64,000 bases of DNA from Neptuniibacter caesariensis. GTDB taxonomy: Bacteria > Pseudomonadota > Gammaproteobacteria > Pseudomonadales > Balneatricaceae. The position numbers and the translations under genes are program-made. Within the stretch, counting starts at the first letter, position 1; each line of letters begins with the position of its first letter. The notes below the pieces were generated by a model that made no database searches, was not told where the DNA came from, and saw only the letters and a list, made by a program, of their open reading frames with translations. Shown piece after piece: positions 1 through 9,930 of this stretch. The DNA is taken from the NCBI RefSeq assembly GCF_000153345.1, contig NZ_CH724125.1:134479-198478 (forward strand), read 5' to 3'.

Positions 1-384
1 TAATAGGCAGACAACGCGGAATGGAATTGAACGCATTGGCATTAAGGTACAAAAGTTAACCGAACCGACCATAAAACGCTGGCTTGAGCGTTGTTGATTG
101 ATTCCCTTGATCAGGTAATGGGCAATAACCGAAGGCGACAAGGCCTGGGAGTAATTGGCATCTTTCAACTGTTCCTGAAGGCCCTGCAAAGTTTTACGGA
201 TAGTATTCAGGCTAATCTCATCCTGTTCATCCGCAGTAAAATAATTTTCCAGAATCTGGTTAATCAATTCGATCCAGGTAGTGAATTCATGATCCTGAGT
301 AAAGTGAAGCCTTGTTTCATCGAGCAGATGTGTAAAACCGGCCAATTTCCCTAACAGCTCAGATTCAAGCCCCTCGCTACGGTT
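1..384 (-). pseudogene. recC: RecC fragment (exonuclease V gamma subunit), 5' part missing, 3' part beyond the window
   Basis: Read on the minus strand, positions 384 to 1 form an open frame of 128 codons. It contains the stretch NFCTLMPMRSIPFRVVCLL, which I recognise as the conserved central block of RecC, the gamma subunit of the RecBCD helicase-nuclease that repairs double-strand breaks. That block lies well over halfway along the roughly 1100-residue protein. Here the frame meets an in-frame TAA at 385-387, with no start codon or ribosome site in between. The first in-frame Met is inside the conserved region. RecC-like sequence (EGLESELLGKL) continues almost to the stop, so the N-terminal half is cut off sharply rather than decayed. 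Possible causes are a deletion or rearrangement that inactivates recC, or an assembly join. The part to the left of position 1 cannot be seen. Confidence 0.8.
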
Positions 385-396
385 TTATTTAAGATA

Positions 397-427
397 AATG
401 CTGTTCACTCCTTAAGTGCACAGCATT
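397..427. repeat. Inverted repeat at the recC/csiV junction
   Basis: AATGCTGT at 397-404 is matched by ACAGCATT at 420-427. Inside them CACT (406-409) can pair with AGTG, closing a small loop. It lies between the csiV stop and the broken end of recC. No T-run follows on either strand, so a standard Rho-independent terminator is not supported. Confidence 0.5.
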
Positions 428-444
428 GCCTGTTAAGACTTTTT

Positions 445-1140
445 CTATTGAGCGGGTTTTATTTCAACCAGAATCCCCATGAGAGGGTGGTCTATATAGT
501 GGAGCTCTTTCGAGCGCATTCTTCGCGCTTGATTCAGGTTCACCGTAAGGATGTCGGGTAGCTGGATGAGATTGTTACTTGGTGCTGCTCCGCTGGCACT
601 CTGCATGGTGAGTTGTGTATCACTGATGCTGTCCTTTGCCTGCGACGAAATTGGGTTTTTTAGCAGGGCGGATTCTTCAGTTGAAAGCGGGCGATTTAAA
701 TACAGATCGGGGCGGAAATGAAGGTATCGTCCACGGCCTACGGCAATATAGCCTTCTAGTTCATGCATGCCGTTATCTAAAATATCTCCACCGCGAATTT
801 TAATTGGGCGGGGATTTTGAGTTTCAACAACAGGCTGCATCCAGGCAGAGTGAAACAGTACTTTGTAATCGCCTTTGGCGCGTAAGCTGTTTTTTGCTTG
901 CTTTAGACTCAGGGCGCTGCTGGATAGTCGTTGATAGGCACCGTTTCCTTCACCGCCTAGATAAGTTGCGCGACTTTTTTCAGGTATTTCGGTAATGGTT
1001 GGCCAGTATTCAGCGCTTAGCGGTTCGCTGGCATTGTTTGCAAAAACAACCACTTCAACTTTAAACCAGTCAGCGGTGAAAGCATTGTTAGACAGGGTTA
1101 AAAGGCCTGATAGGGCAACCGCTTTTAAGATTCTCTTCAT
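445..1140 (-). CDS. csiV: CsiV family periplasmic protein
   Basis: This 231-residue protein starts with a basic residue pair and a hydrophobic stretch ending near ...NNAFTA, a typical Sec signal peptide, so it is predicted to be periplasmic. The following WFKVEVVVFANN segment and the position directly after mfd match the CsiV family (DUF2066-like neighbours are different). CsiV is known in Pseudomonas as a peptidoglycan-associated protein, and its exact biochemical role is poorly defined. Its ATG at 1138-1140 overlaps the mfd stop in an ATGA arrangement, so it is very probably translationally coupled to mfd. The protein lies at the short end of the family. The assignment rests on remembered similarity and context. 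Confidence 0.75.
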   Translation of the reverse strand: MKRILKAVALSGLLTLSNNAFTADWFKVEVVVFANNASEPLSAEYWPTITEIPEKSRATYLGGEGNGAYQRLSSSALSLKQAKNSLRAKGDYKVLFHSAWMQPVVETQNPRPIKIRGGDILDNGMHELEGYIAVGRGRYLHFRPDLYLNRPLSTEESALLKNPISSQAKDSISDTQLTMQSASGAAPSNNLIQLPDILTVNLNQARRMRSKELHYIDHPLMGILVEIKPAQ

Positions 1141-4100
1141 GATGTTTTTACCGCTAAGTCACTTAGTAGGCCTTCTATGGCTTTAAAGCGCTGTTCGGTT
1201 TTCTCCATATCCAGGGTAAAGCGAAGTTTATCTGCGCCGTCCAGTTTATATCTTTGTGGCTGATTTTGAACCATTTTTACTAAAGTTAATGGGTCGACTT
1301 TAGCTTCAGAGCTGAATTCGATCTTGCCGGATTTGTCGCCCGCGTCAATTTTAAAGATATTCATCGATTCAGATCTGAGTTTGAGAGAGGTGAGTCTGAA
1401 TAGGTTTTTAACCTGATCGGTCAGTAAGCCAAAGCGGTCGATCATTTCCACTTGTAATTCTTTGAGCTCTTTATCGGAAGCTGCGTTAGCAATGCGCTTG
1501 TACATAATCAGGCGACTGTGAACGTCAGGTAGGTAATCTTCCGGGATCAAGGCGGAAATATTAAGGTTAATTTCTGCTCCGTGGCGAAGCGGTTGATCCA
1601 GATTGGGTGTTTTGCCCTCTTTAATCGATTCAACAGCCTGCTCTAGCATCTCCATAAACAGTGAGAAGCCTACGGTTTGCATCTGGCCGCTTTGCTCTTC
1701 GCCAAGCAGTTCACCTGCTCCTCGGATCTCCAGGTCATGAGTGGCCAGGGTAAAGCCTGCACCCAGATCGTCTGCTGACTCAATCGCTTCTAAGCGTTTG
1801 ATCGCATCTTTGGTCATCGATTTCTTATGCGGCGTCAGTAGGTAGGCATAGGCCTGATGGTGCGATCGTCCAACGCGTCCGCGTAGCTGATGAAGCTGGG
1901 CAAGGCCAAATTTATCTGCGCGATCGATGATGATGGTGTTCGCATTAGGCACATCGATACCGGTTTCGATGATCGTGGTGCAAAGTAAAATGTTATATCG
2001 CTTGTGGTAGAAATCCGACATCACTTGTTCAAGTTCGCGTTCGCGCATCTGACCATGACCTATCCCGATGCGTGCCTCAGGGACGAGCTCGCTTAGCTCT
2101 TCAGCGGTTTTTTCAATCGATTTAACTTCGTTGTGCAGGTAGTACACCTGACCGCCACGTAACAATTCACGCAGAATTGCTTCCTTAACTAGCGTAGTGT
2201 CGCTGTGGCGGACAAAGGTTTTAACAGATAAGCGTTTGGCTGGCGGTGTCGCAATGATGGACAGATCCCGAATGCCGGACATGGCCATATTCAGCGTTCG
2301 TGGAATAGGTGTCGCAGTCAGGGTAAGGATATCGACTTCAGAGCGAAGGGATTTAAGGCGCTCTTTCTGTTGTACGCCAAATCGGTGCTCTTCATCGATA
2401 ATGACAAGACCCAGGTTGTTAAACTTGATGTCGCCTGAAAGCAGCTTATGCGTTCCTACAACGATATCTACACTGCCTGACTGAAGCTTCTCTAGAATAG
2501 CGGTTTGTTGCTTGCCGGTTCTGAATCGGGAAATAAGCTCGATATTCACCGGCCAGTCTGCAAAGCGATCGAGAAAGTTCTGGTAATGCTGTTGTGCGAG
2601 CAGGGTGGTCGGAACCAGTATGACCACTTGTTTACCGCTCTGAGCGGCAACAAAGGCCGCGCGCATAGCTACTTCGGTTTTGCCGAAGCCAACATCGCCG
2701 CAAACAAGCCGATCCATTGGTTGTTTGGCGGTCATGTCTCTTATTACATTGCCAATAGCGGCTGCCTGATCGGGTGTTTCTTCAAAGGGGAAGGTGGAAG
2801 CAAATTGAAGGTACTGTTCATCCGGGCTGCTAAATTGAAAGCCCTCGCGTGCTGCACGTCGGGCATAAATATCCAGTAGTTCTGCTGCTGCATCGCGCGC
2901 TTTTTCTGCGGCTTTGCGTTTGGCTTTAGTCCACTGTTCTGTGCCTAATCTGTGCAGGGGTGCATGTTCATCGCCCGCGCCTGTATAGCGGCTGATGAGG
3001 TGTAGTGATGAGACGGGTACATAAAGCTTTGCACCTTCAGCATATTCTAGTGTCAGGAATTCATTTTGTTGGTTATCTAGCTCTATGGTCTGTAGCCCCA
3101 GGTAGCGGCCAACGCCGTGATCTAAATGGACAACGGGTGAGCCGGTATTGAGTTCCGATAAGTTGCGAATAACCTGATCATTCTGCTCCTGATCTTTTGA
3201 GCGACGGCGGCGCTGGAATACCTGGTGGCCAAACAATTGTGTTTCTGTGATGACATGGTACTGGCCTGGAAAGGATAGCCCTTGTTCCAGAGGGTATTCT
3301 GTTATTGCCAGATCCTCATCGCCCTTGATAAAGGCGTTCCATCCGTTGACCAGGCTTGGCTTGATATTTATGCGGCCCAGAAGTTCAAGCAGGGCTTCAC
3401 GTCGGCCTGCTGATTCTGCGCAGAATAGAATAGGCCCATCTCTATTCATTAAAAAATTCTGAAGGGCAGTTAATGGTTCTTTGTGTTGAGAGTCTACCGG
3501 GAGATTGGGTGCCTCATTGCAATCAATATTGGTTCGTCCCGATTTTTCCTCAATCGACTCAGCTGTGTAAGTCAGGCGGCCGTGCTTTTTAAGCTCAGCA
3601 AACAGTTGATCGGTTGTTAGGAAAAGTTCCTGTGGTGTCAGAACTGGGTTGGTTATGTCGTAGCGGCGTTGTTCGTAGCGCTCTTCGACTTCTTTTGTAA
3701 ATAGCGCGACTGCATCTTCAAGCGTGCTATCAACAATGATCTGACTTTTCTCGGGTAGTGAAGCAAATATGGAGCTGGAATCATCAAAGAAAAGCGGGAG
3801 ATAGTATTCGATGCCGGGTGAAGTCAGCCCATCAGAGATGTTTGTATAGATAGGGCACTGGCGGTAATCAACATCAAAGCGTTCACGCCAGCGGGCTTTG
3901 AAGTTGCTGATAGCTCGACTATCGAAAGGAAATTCTTTTGCTGGTAGTAGGTTGATCGCCTCTATTTTTTCGATAGAGCGTTGGCTTTCAGGATCAAAAG
4001 TACGAAGGGTTTCTATCTCATTATCAAACAATTCAATTCTGAAAGGGTGTTCGCTTCCGGTTGGAAAGAGGTCGATGATGGAGCCTCGTATCGCATACTC

Positions 4101-4589
4101 ACCGTGCTCCAGAACCGTTTCTACTGCATGGTAGCCAGCATCGGTCAGTTGCTTGCGTAGGGCATCAGGATTAATCGTGTCGCCAATCTTAATGTCAAAG
4201 CAGTTGCCGGCGATGAAGTCTGCAGGCGCGGTCCTGTGCATTAATGTGCTCAGGGGAGCGATAAGAATGCCGTTTTTAAGGCTTGGAAGTCGGTTTAAGG
4301 TAGAAATGCGCTCAGAGATAATGTCCTGATGCGGAGAAAATGTATCGTATGGAAGAATCTCCCAATCAGGGAAAGAGAGTATTTCTCCGATCTTTTCATC
4401 GGCAGAGAAAAAATTAACCTCATCCAGAAGGCGATTAGCTTCCAGGGTGTCTTTGGTGATCACCAGAGTAAAGCCGTCAAATCGTTTAGTTGCGTCAGAT
4501 ATCAGAAGGCCTGTTGCTGCCCCGTGAACCTGACCAATCGTTTTGCGGTCCCCTGGGCCTGATGGAAGAGGGTAATCTAATTGCAGCAC
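1137..4589 (-). CDS. mfd: Transcription-repair coupling factor Mfd
   Basis: Mfd removes RNA polymerase stalled at DNA lesions and recruits UvrA, linking transcription to nucleotide excision repair. At 1150 residues it has the normal full length. The N-terminal UvrB-homology region is followed by an RNA polymerase-interacting region and a RecG-like helicase motor. The motor shows Walker A GDVGFGKTEVAMRAAF near residue 632, the DEEHRFGVQQKERLK motif II near residue 731, and LTATPIPRTLNMA. The RGRVGRSHHQAYAYLL block (motif VI) and a TRG-type region follow, then the C-terminal domain. The ATG is the first codon of the frame and faces the divergent GAPDH gene. Its 3' end overlaps csiV by four bases. 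Nothing suggests damage. Confidence 0.98.
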   Translation of the reverse strand: MLQLDYPLPSGPGDRKTIGQVHGAATGLLISDATKRFDGFTLVITKDTLEANRLLDEVNFFSADEKIGEILSFPDWEILPYDTFSPHQDIISERISTLNRLPSLKNGILIAPLSTLMHRTAPADFIAGNCFDIKIGDTINPDALRKQLTDAGYHAVETVLEHGEYAIRGSIIDLFPTGSEHPFRIELFDNEIETLRTFDPESQRSIEKIEAINLLPAKEFPFDSRAISNFKARWRERFDVDYRQCPIYTNISDGLTSPGIEYYLPLFFDDSSSIFASLPEKSQIIVDSTLEDAVALFTKEVEERYEQRRYDITNPVLTPQELFLTTDQLFAELKKHGRLTYTAESIEEKSGRTNIDCNEAPNLPVDSQHKEPLTALQNFLMNRDGPILFCAESAGRREALLELLGRINIKPSLVNGWNAFIKGDEDLAITEYPLEQGLSFPGQYHVITETQLFGHQVFQRRRRSKDQEQNDQVIRNLSELNTGSPVVHLDHGVGRYLGLQTIELDNQQNEFLTLEYAEGAKLYVPVSSLHLISRYTGAGDEHAPLHRLGTEQWTKAKRKAAEKARDAAAELLDIYARRAAREGFQFSSPDEQYLQFASTFPFEETPDQAAAIGNVIRDMTAKQPMDRLVCGDVGFGKTEVAMRAAFVAAQSGKQVVILVPTTLLAQQHYQNFLDRFADWPVNIELISRFRTGKQQTAILEKLQSGSVDIVVGTHKLLSGDIKFNNLGLVIIDEEHRFGVQQKERLKSLRSEVDILTLTATPIPRTLNMAMSGIRDLSIIATPPAKRLSVKTFVRHSDTTLVKEAILRELLRGGQVYYLHNEVKSIEKTAEELSELVPEARIGIGHGQMRERELEQVMSDFYHKRYNILLCTTIIETGIDVPNANTIIIDRADKFGLAQLHQLRGRVGRSHHQAYAYLLTPHKKSMTKDAIKRLEAIESADDLGAGFTLATHDLEIRGAGELLGEEQSGQMQTVGFSLFMEMLEQAVESIKEGKTPNLDQPLRHGAEINLNISALIPEDYLPDVHSRLIMYKRIANAASDKELKELQVEMIDRFGLLTDQVKNLFRLTSLKLRSESMNIFKIDAGDKSGKIEFSSEAKVDPLTLVKMVQNQPQRYKLDGADKLRFTLDMEKTEQRFKAIEGLLSDLAVKTS

Positions 4590-4723
4590 TTGCTGGCTCC
4601 TATAAGGTGCTAACTCATCTTTAAGGCCGCATAGTTTAACGGCTGGCGGGTTAAATGGTAGATCAGAGCTCTATAATTATTATTTTTGATCAGGCAATGG
4701 TTCCAAAGTCTATTATGCTGCAT

Positions 4724-4752
4724 TTGCTCAATGGGACGGAAAAGAGGATAAT
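4724..4752 (+). promoter_or_regulatory. Probable sigma-70 promoter for the GAPDH gene
   Basis: TTGCTC at 4724-4729 and GATAAT at 4747-4752 are separated by 17 bases, a good match to a -35/-10 pair. A start near 4759 would give a leader of about 95 bases before the GTG at 4853. The rest of the 263-base gap between mfd and this gene (4590-4852) must also hold the divergent mfd promoter, which I could not place. Confidence 0.5.
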
Positions 4753-4852
4753 GCGCGCACCAAAATTTTACGTGGCCGTACTTAGCTAAATAGTTGTTTA
4801 TTTTTCTGGGAACGGTTTACCAACGAGTTGAGAAAACTTTTTGGAGTTTCAA

Positions 4853-6283
4853 GTGAGCCAAGATCAAGTTTTTACAGATTGGAAAGAACGCGAATCCCTA
4901 GCTGAAGCTATGGTTCCAGTGGTGGGTAGCCTGTACCGTGACCAGAATGTTGAGACATCTGTTTTCGGTCGTCTGATCATCAAACGTTCTGTTATCGATA
5001 TTCTGAAAGCACACCGTTTCGTGCGTCAGGTTGAAGAGCAGGAATTGACGGTTGTTGATACTTTTCCAATTCTGGAAGCTGTTCAGAAACTTAACGTACG
5101 TAATGCGCACGTTGACGTAGGTAAGCTGGCAGTTAAATACCGCAACGAAGGCAATGGCCAGGATCTTGAAACGTTCCTGAAGGCTGAGTTAGCTGAAGCG
5201 ATCGATTCTGAAGAGCGTGAAGCGACTGACGTTGTTCTATACGGATTCGGTCGTATCGGTCGTCTTCTTGCGCGTCTGTTGATTGAGCGTACAGGTGGTG
5301 GTCAGGCGCTTCGCTTGCGTGCAATTGTTGTTCGTAAAGGCGCTGCTGCTAAAGATCTGGAAAAGCGTGCAAGCCTGTTGCGTCGTGACTCTGTTCACGG
5401 TTCGTTCAAAGGTACGATCACTGTTGATGAAGAGAACAACACCATCACAGCGAACGGTAATGTTATCAAAATTATTTTTGCTAACTCTCCGGATGAGATC
5501 GATTACACAGCTTACGGTATCAATAACGCAATGGTTATTGATAACACGGGCAAATGGCGTGACAAAGAAGGCCTGTCTCTGCACTTACAGTCAAAAGGCG
5601 CTTCTCGTGCAGTGCTGACAGCTCCGGGTAAAGGCGTTAAGAACATTGTAATGGGTGTTAACGATGCTGATATTACACCTGAAGATACTATTCTTTCTGC
5701 GGCGTCATGTACTACAAACGCAATCACTCCGGTTCTGAAAGCTGTTTACGACAAATTCGGTATCGAAAATGGTCATGTTGAAACTGTTCATGCTTACACG
5801 AATGACCAGAACCTGATCGATAACTACCACAAAGGTGATCGTCGTGGTCGTGCGGCTGGCCTTAACATGGTTATCACTGAAACGGGTGCGGCTAAAGCGG
5901 TGTCTAAAGCGCTACCTGCAATGGAAGGTAAGCTGACAGGTAACGCAATCCGTGTTCCAACGCCAAATGTTTCCATGGCAATTCTGAATCTGAACCTGGA
6001 AAGCGAAACTGATAAAGAAACGCTGAATGCTTACCTGCGTGAAGCGGCGCTTCACGGTCCAATGCAGAAGCAGATCGATTACAGCAACTCCCCTGAAGCG
6101 GTATCAACTGACTTTGTTGGTTCGCGTGCAGCAGGTGTTGTTGATGCCCTGGCTACTATTGCTGGCGGTAAGCGTTGCGTACTTTACGTTTGGTACGATA
6201 ACGAGTTCGGTTACAGCTGCCAGGTTATCCGCATGATGCAGAAAATGGCTCAGTGCACGCTGCCGGCGTTCCCGAAAGCGTAA
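4853..6283 (+). CDS. gap: Glyceraldehyde-3-phosphate dehydrogenase, long form
   Basis: The enzyme oxidises glyceraldehyde-3-phosphate with NAD(P) and phosphate in central carbon metabolism. The dinucleotide motif GFGRIGR is near residue 131, and the catalytic Cys lies in SAASCTTNAITP near residue 286. Classical GAPDH is about 330 residues. This protein carries roughly 125 extra residues at its N-terminus, a form found next to mfd in pseudomonads and relatives. I prefer the GTG at 4853 because TTGGAG (4841-4846) is well spaced as its ribosome site; a TTG at 4841 would overlap that site. A strong terminator follows at 6309-6335, so the gene appears monocistronic. Whether it works in glycolysis or gluconeogenesis cannot be told from sequence. 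Confidence 0.95.
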   Translation: MSQDQVFTDWKERESLAEAMVPVVGSLYRDQNVETSVFGRLIIKRSVIDILKAHRFVRQVEEQELTVVDTFPILEAVQKLNVRNAHVDVGKLAVKYRNEGNGQDLETFLKAELAEAIDSEEREATDVVLYGFGRIGRLLARLLIERTGGGQALRLRAIVVRKGAAAKDLEKRASLLRRDSVHGSFKGTITVDEENNTITANGNVIKIIFANSPDEIDYTAYGINNAMVIDNTGKWRDKEGLSLHLQSKGASRAVLTAPGKGVKNIVMGVNDADITPEDTILSAASCTTNAITPVLKAVYDKFGIENGHVETVHAYTNDQNLIDNYHKGDRRGRAAGLNMVITETGAAKAVSKALPAMEGKLTGNAIRVPTPNVSMAILNLNLESETDKETLNAYLREAALHGPMQKQIDYSNSPEAVSTDFVGSRAAGVVDALATIAGGKRCVLYVWYDNEFGYSCQVIRMMQKMAQCTLPAFPKA

Positions 6284-6308
6284 ATCTGAACATTTAGTTC
6301 AATTGCTC

Positions 6309-6335
6309 AAAAAGCCACCAATACGGTGGCTTTTT
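6309..6335 (+). terminator. Rho-independent terminator after GAPDH
   Basis: AAAAAGCCACC at 6309-6319 pairs with GGTGGCTTTTT at 6325-6335 around a five-base loop, giving a GC-rich stem with a T-run. Confidence 0.9.
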
Positions 6336-6612
6336 GTTTATATATTGCTCAATATTCGATTTAGTAATAGGTATATAAATATTAATTCTATGTTGTGGTA
6401 CCTACTTTAGTTCTGGGAAGGTGCTGATATGCAAGGGTGTTTGTAGAAAAATGACACGCCGCTCAGGTATACTTAGTCGGATTTTTGGGTGGGGTAACTC
6501 TGTTTTCGTTATAAAAATATAATGGCGCATCTTTCGTTCGGGGACAGGCCGAAGGTGTTGCTAAATTCGAAAATGGAATCCTGAAACAGTTTAACGTAAT
6601 TGGGTGAGGCGT
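6336..6612 (+). promoter_or_regulatory. Leader and promoter region of the nqr operon
   Basis: This AT-rich stretch separates the GAPDH terminator from nqrA and must contain the promoter of the nqr operon. TTGGGT followed 18 bases later by TTATAA (around 6485-6515), and a TATAAT a little further on, are the best -10/-35 candidates. None is convincing. I see no open reading frame or recognisable riboswitch here. Confidence 0.35.
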
Positions 6613-7950
6613 ATGATCAAGATCAAAAAAGGTCTGGATCTACCGATCACGGGCGCTCCTGAGCAGTCTATTTTAGACGCTCCTGCAGCTAGCTCCGTTG
6701 CCGTTGTTGGCTTTGATTATGTAGGTATGAAACCTACCATGGCCGTCAAGGTAGGTGATCGAGTAAAACTCGGTCAAGTGATCTTTTCCGATAAAAAAAC
6801 AGAAGGCGTTCATTACACGGCACCAGGTGCTGGCGTAGTGAAGGCTATCAACCGTGGTGAGCGACGTGCACTTCAATCTGTAGTGATTGAACTGGACGGT
6901 GACGAAGCGGTTGAATTCAATAAATACAGTGCTGGCGAATTGTCTTCTCTGACACGTGAGCAGGTTCAGGAGAATCTGGTTGCATCAGGTATGTGGACTG
7001 CTCTGCGTACGCGACCATTTAGCCGTGTGCCAAAGCCGGGCACTGCTCCTAACTCTATCTTTGTTACAGCAATGGATACCAATCCACTTGCAGCTGATCC
7101 AGCTGTGATTATTGCTGAACATAAAGAAGCGTTTGCGCAAGGTCTGCAGATTCTGACTAAATTGTCAGAAACAACTGTTTACCTTTGTAAAGCGCCAGGT
7201 GCAGATATTCCTACTGCTGAAGGTGTGACGGTTGAGGAGTTTGAAGGTGGGCACCCTGCAGGTAATGCGGGTACACATATTCACTTCCTGGATCCAGTAT
7301 CTCAGCAGAAAACAGTATGGACGATTGGTTATCAGGATGTGATAGCAATTGCTAAGCTGTTTACTGAAGGTAAGCTGTTCACTGATCGCGTTGTTGCTGT
7401 TTCAGGTCCTAAGGCGGCTAAGCCAGGTCTGTTGCGTACACGCATGGGTGCAGATCTGAATGAAGTGCTGGAAGGTGCTCAGCAGGGTGATCATAACCGT
7501 ATCATCAGCGGTTCCGTTTGGAGCGGTCGCGCAGCTGCGGGTCCTTTTGCTTACCTAAGCCGTTACGCTAACCAGATTACGATTCTTGAAGAAGGTGATG
7601 AGCGCGAATTTATGGGCTGGGTTGTGCCTGGTACTAATAAGTTCTCTGTGCTTAATGTATTCGCTTCTTTCCTGAATCCTTCTAAGAAGTTCGACTTTAC
7701 AACTACAACCAATGGTTCTGAGCGAGCAATGGTTCCTGTAGGTCAGTTCGAAGAGCTGATGCCTTTGGATATCCTGCCGACTCAGTTGCTACGTGCCCTG
7801 GTAACAGGTGATATCGTTCATGCCATGGAGCTGGGTTGTCTTGAGCTTGATGAGGAAGATCTCGCGCTGTGCACGTTTGCCTGCCCAGGTAAATATGAGT
7901 ACGGTCCAATCCTTCGCGACAATCTGACGCGTATCGAGAAAGAGGCCTGA
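6613..7950 (+). CDS. nqrA: Na+-translocating NADH:quinone reductase subunit A
   Basis: NqrA is the cytoplasmic, quinone-interacting subunit of Na+-NQR, which oxidises NADH, reduces ubiquinone and pumps sodium outward. The N-terminus [16 protein letters not shown] is the family's signature start, and the 445-residue length is normal. I chose the ATG at 6613, preceded by GTGAGG, over a GTG at 6604 because of that match. It opens an operon with nqrB two bases downstream, and all six structural genes are present in the usual order. Sodium-based respiration fits a marine organism. Confidence 0.97.
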   Translation: MIKIKKGLDLPITGAPEQSILDAPAASSVAVVGFDYVGMKPTMAVKVGDRVKLGQVIFSDKKTEGVHYTAPGAGVVKAINRGERRALQSVVIELDGDEAVEFNKYSAGELSSLTREQVQENLVASGMWTALRTRPFSRVPKPGTAPNSIFVTAMDTNPLAADPAVIIAEHKEAFAQGLQILTKLSETTVYLCKAPGADIPTAEGVTVEEFEGGHPAGNAGTHIHFLDPVSQQKTVWTIGYQDVIAIAKLFTEGKLFTDRVVAVSGPKAAKPGLLRTRMGADLNEVLEGAQQGDHNRIISGSVWSGRAAAGPFAYLSRYANQITILEEGDEREFMGWVVPGTNKFSVLNVFASFLNPSKKFDFTTTTNGSERAMVPVGQFEELMPLDILPTQLLRALVTGDIVHAMELGCLELDEEDLALCTFACPGKYEYGPILRDNLTRIEKEA

Positions 7951-7952
7951 TC

Positions 7953-9161
7953 ATGAGCTTGAGAAATATTCTAGATAAAATGGAGCCGCACTTTCACAAG
8001 GGCGGTAAGTATGAAAACTGGTACGCGCTTTATGAAGCTGCGGATACCATTTTCTATACTCCGGGCCATGTAACTAAAACAGCAGCTCACGTACGCGACG
8101 CAGTTGATCTGAAGCGTATGATGATTCTGGTGTGGATGTGTACATTCCCAGCAGTTTTCTTCGGTATGTGGAACGTTGGCTTGCAGGCAAACACTGCTAT
8201 GGCTCAGCTGGGTCTTACCGAAGCTTCTACATGGCAGGGTGCTATCGCAGGCGCGCTTACAAGCTTTAACCCTGATAGCCTATGGGACAACATCATTCAT
8301 GGTGCTGCTTATTGGCTGCCAATCTACATCGTAACGTTCGTTGTAGGTGGTTTCTGGGAAGTATTGTTCGCGATGAAGCGAGGCCATGAAGTTAACGAAG
8401 GTTTCTTTGTTACTTCGATCCTGTTTTCCTTGATTCTGCCACCGACAATCCCTCTATGGCAGGTTGCGCTAGGCATCAGCTTTGGTGTTGTAATCGGTAA
8501 AGAGGTATTTGGTGGTACAGGTAAAAACTTCCTGAACCCTGCACTGACAGGCCGTGCATTCCTGTTCTTTGCATACCCTGCGCAGATGTCAGGTGATGCA
8601 ATCTGGACTGCAGTAGACGGATTTTCTGGTGCTACGCCTCTGGGCATCGCGGCAGCAGGTGGTGTTGACGCAATGCTTGCTCAGAACATCACTTGGTTCG
8701 ATGCATTCTGGGGTAATATCCAGGGCTCTGTAGGTGAGGTGTCCACGCTGGCGATTGCCATTGGTGGTTTCGTCTTATTGGTGGCTAAAGTTGCAGCGTG
8801 GCGAATTGTTGCGGGTGTTTTCCTCGGCATGGTTGCAACGTCGACCCTGTTTAACATTATCGGCTCTGATACCAACCCAATGTTTGCGCTACCGTTCTAC
8901 TGGCACCTTGTGCTGGGTGGTTTTGCATTCGGTATGTTCTTTATGGCGACAGACCCTGTGTCTGCTTCTATGACGAACAAAGGTAAGTGGTACTTCGGTG
9001 CTTTGATCGGTGTGATGGTGGTACTGATTCGTGTAGTTAACCCAGCATTCCCAGAGGGTATGATGCTGGCGATTCTGTTCGCGAACCTGTTTGCTCCACT
9101 GATTGATAACTTTGTCGTTCAGGCAAACATTAAACGGAGGAAGGCGCGCGATGTCAGCTAA
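7953..9161 (+). CDS. nqrB: Na+-NQR subunit B
   Basis: NqrB is a polytopic membrane subunit that carries a covalently bound FMN, binds riboflavin and takes part in sodium movement. The protein has many hydrophobic segments. The motif SGATPLG near residue 230 contains the Thr that receives FMN through a phosphoester bond, a modification made by the ApbE transferase encoded downstream. It has 402 residues, near the family norm of about 410. Its last codons overlap the nqrC start by 11 bases, which suggests coupled translation. Confidence 0.97.
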   Translation: MSLRNILDKMEPHFHKGGKYENWYALYEAADTIFYTPGHVTKTAAHVRDAVDLKRMMILVWMCTFPAVFFGMWNVGLQANTAMAQLGLTEASTWQGAIAGALTSFNPDSLWDNIIHGAAYWLPIYIVTFVVGGFWEVLFAMKRGHEVNEGFFVTSILFSLILPPTIPLWQVALGISFGVVIGKEVFGGTGKNFLNPALTGRAFLFFAYPAQMSGDAIWTAVDGFSGATPLGIAAAGGVDAMLAQNITWFDAFWGNIQGSVGEVSTLAIAIGGFVLLVAKVAAWRIVAGVFLGMVATSTLFNIIGSDTNPMFALPFYWHLVLGGFAFGMFFMATDPVSASMTNKGKWYFGALIGVMVVLIRVVNPAFPEGMMLAILFANLFAPLIDNFVVQANIKRRKARDVS

Positions 9162-9927
9162 TAATGACACTATCGGTAAGACGATTACCGTCACCGTTCT
9201 GCTTTGTGTTGTCTGTTCAGTAATCGTATCTGCAGCTGCAGTTCTACTGAAGCCTAAACAGATTGCTAACAAAGATCAGGACCGTAAAAGTAACATTCTG
9301 GCAGCGGCTGGTATCAGTGATTCCGGCAAGACTGTAGATGAGTTGTTTGCTCAGATCACGACTAAGTATGTTGATCTGGAAACAGGTAAATTTACAACAG
9401 AAGTGCCAGCAAAATATGACGCTAAGAAGGCAGCAAAAGATCCAGTATTGGGTAAAGCGCTGCCTAAAGAAGTCGATATCGCTTCTATCAAATATCAGGC
9501 GAAAGTAATGCCGGTATACATGGTAGAAAAAGATGGCAAGCTAGAAAAACTGATCCTACCAGTACACGGTTACGGTCTGTGGTCTACGCTTTATGGCTTC
9601 TTGGCATTAGAGGGTGACCTGAACACGGTTGTAGGTTTCGGTTTCTATTCTCACGCAGAGACTCCTGGTCTGGGTGGTGAGGTTGATAACCCTAACTGGA
9701 AATCGCTGTGGCCAGGTAAAGAAGTTTACCCGCAGGGTTCAATGAAACCAGTGCTGGGCCTTATTAAAGGTACAGTAGATCCGGCTAATGCTAATGCTAA
9801 GCATCAGGTTGACGGTCTTGCAGGTGCGACTTTGACTGCAAACGGTGTTACCAACCTTGTTCAGTTCTGGATGGGTGCGAATGGTTATGCGCCATTCTTG
9901 AGCAACCTGAAAGCGGGAGGTGCGTAA
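9151..9927 (+). CDS. nqrC: Na+-NQR subunit C
   Basis: NqrC has one N-terminal membrane helix and a large periplasmic domain with a second covalently bound FMN. The FMN-accepting motif is seen as AGATLT near residue 222, a small variation on the usual SGATxT that keeps the modified Thr. The start is the ATG at 9151 ([11 protein letters not shown]), preceded by GGAGG in TAAACGGAGGAAGG. The frame is open further upstream, but only as read-through of nqrB sequence. The length of 258 residues is normal. nqrD begins three bases after the stop. Confidence 0.97.
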   Translation: MSANNDTIGKTITVTVLLCVVCSVIVSAAAVLLKPKQIANKDQDRKSNILAAAGISDSGKTVDELFAQITTKYVDLETGKFTTEVPAKYDAKKAAKDPVLGKALPKEVDIASIKYQAKVMPVYMVEKDGKLEKLILPVHGYGLWSTLYGFLALEGDLNTVVGFGFYSHAETPGLGGEVDNPNWKSLWPGKEVYPQGSMKPVLGLIKGTVDPANANAKHQVDGLAGATLTANGVTNLVQFWMGANGYAPFLSNLKAGGA

Positions 9928-9930
9928 GCG

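Noticed and set aside
91-354. Plus-strand frame of 87 codons at the left edge
   Set aside because: The minus strand of the same region encodes clear RecC sequence, so this frame is a shadow.
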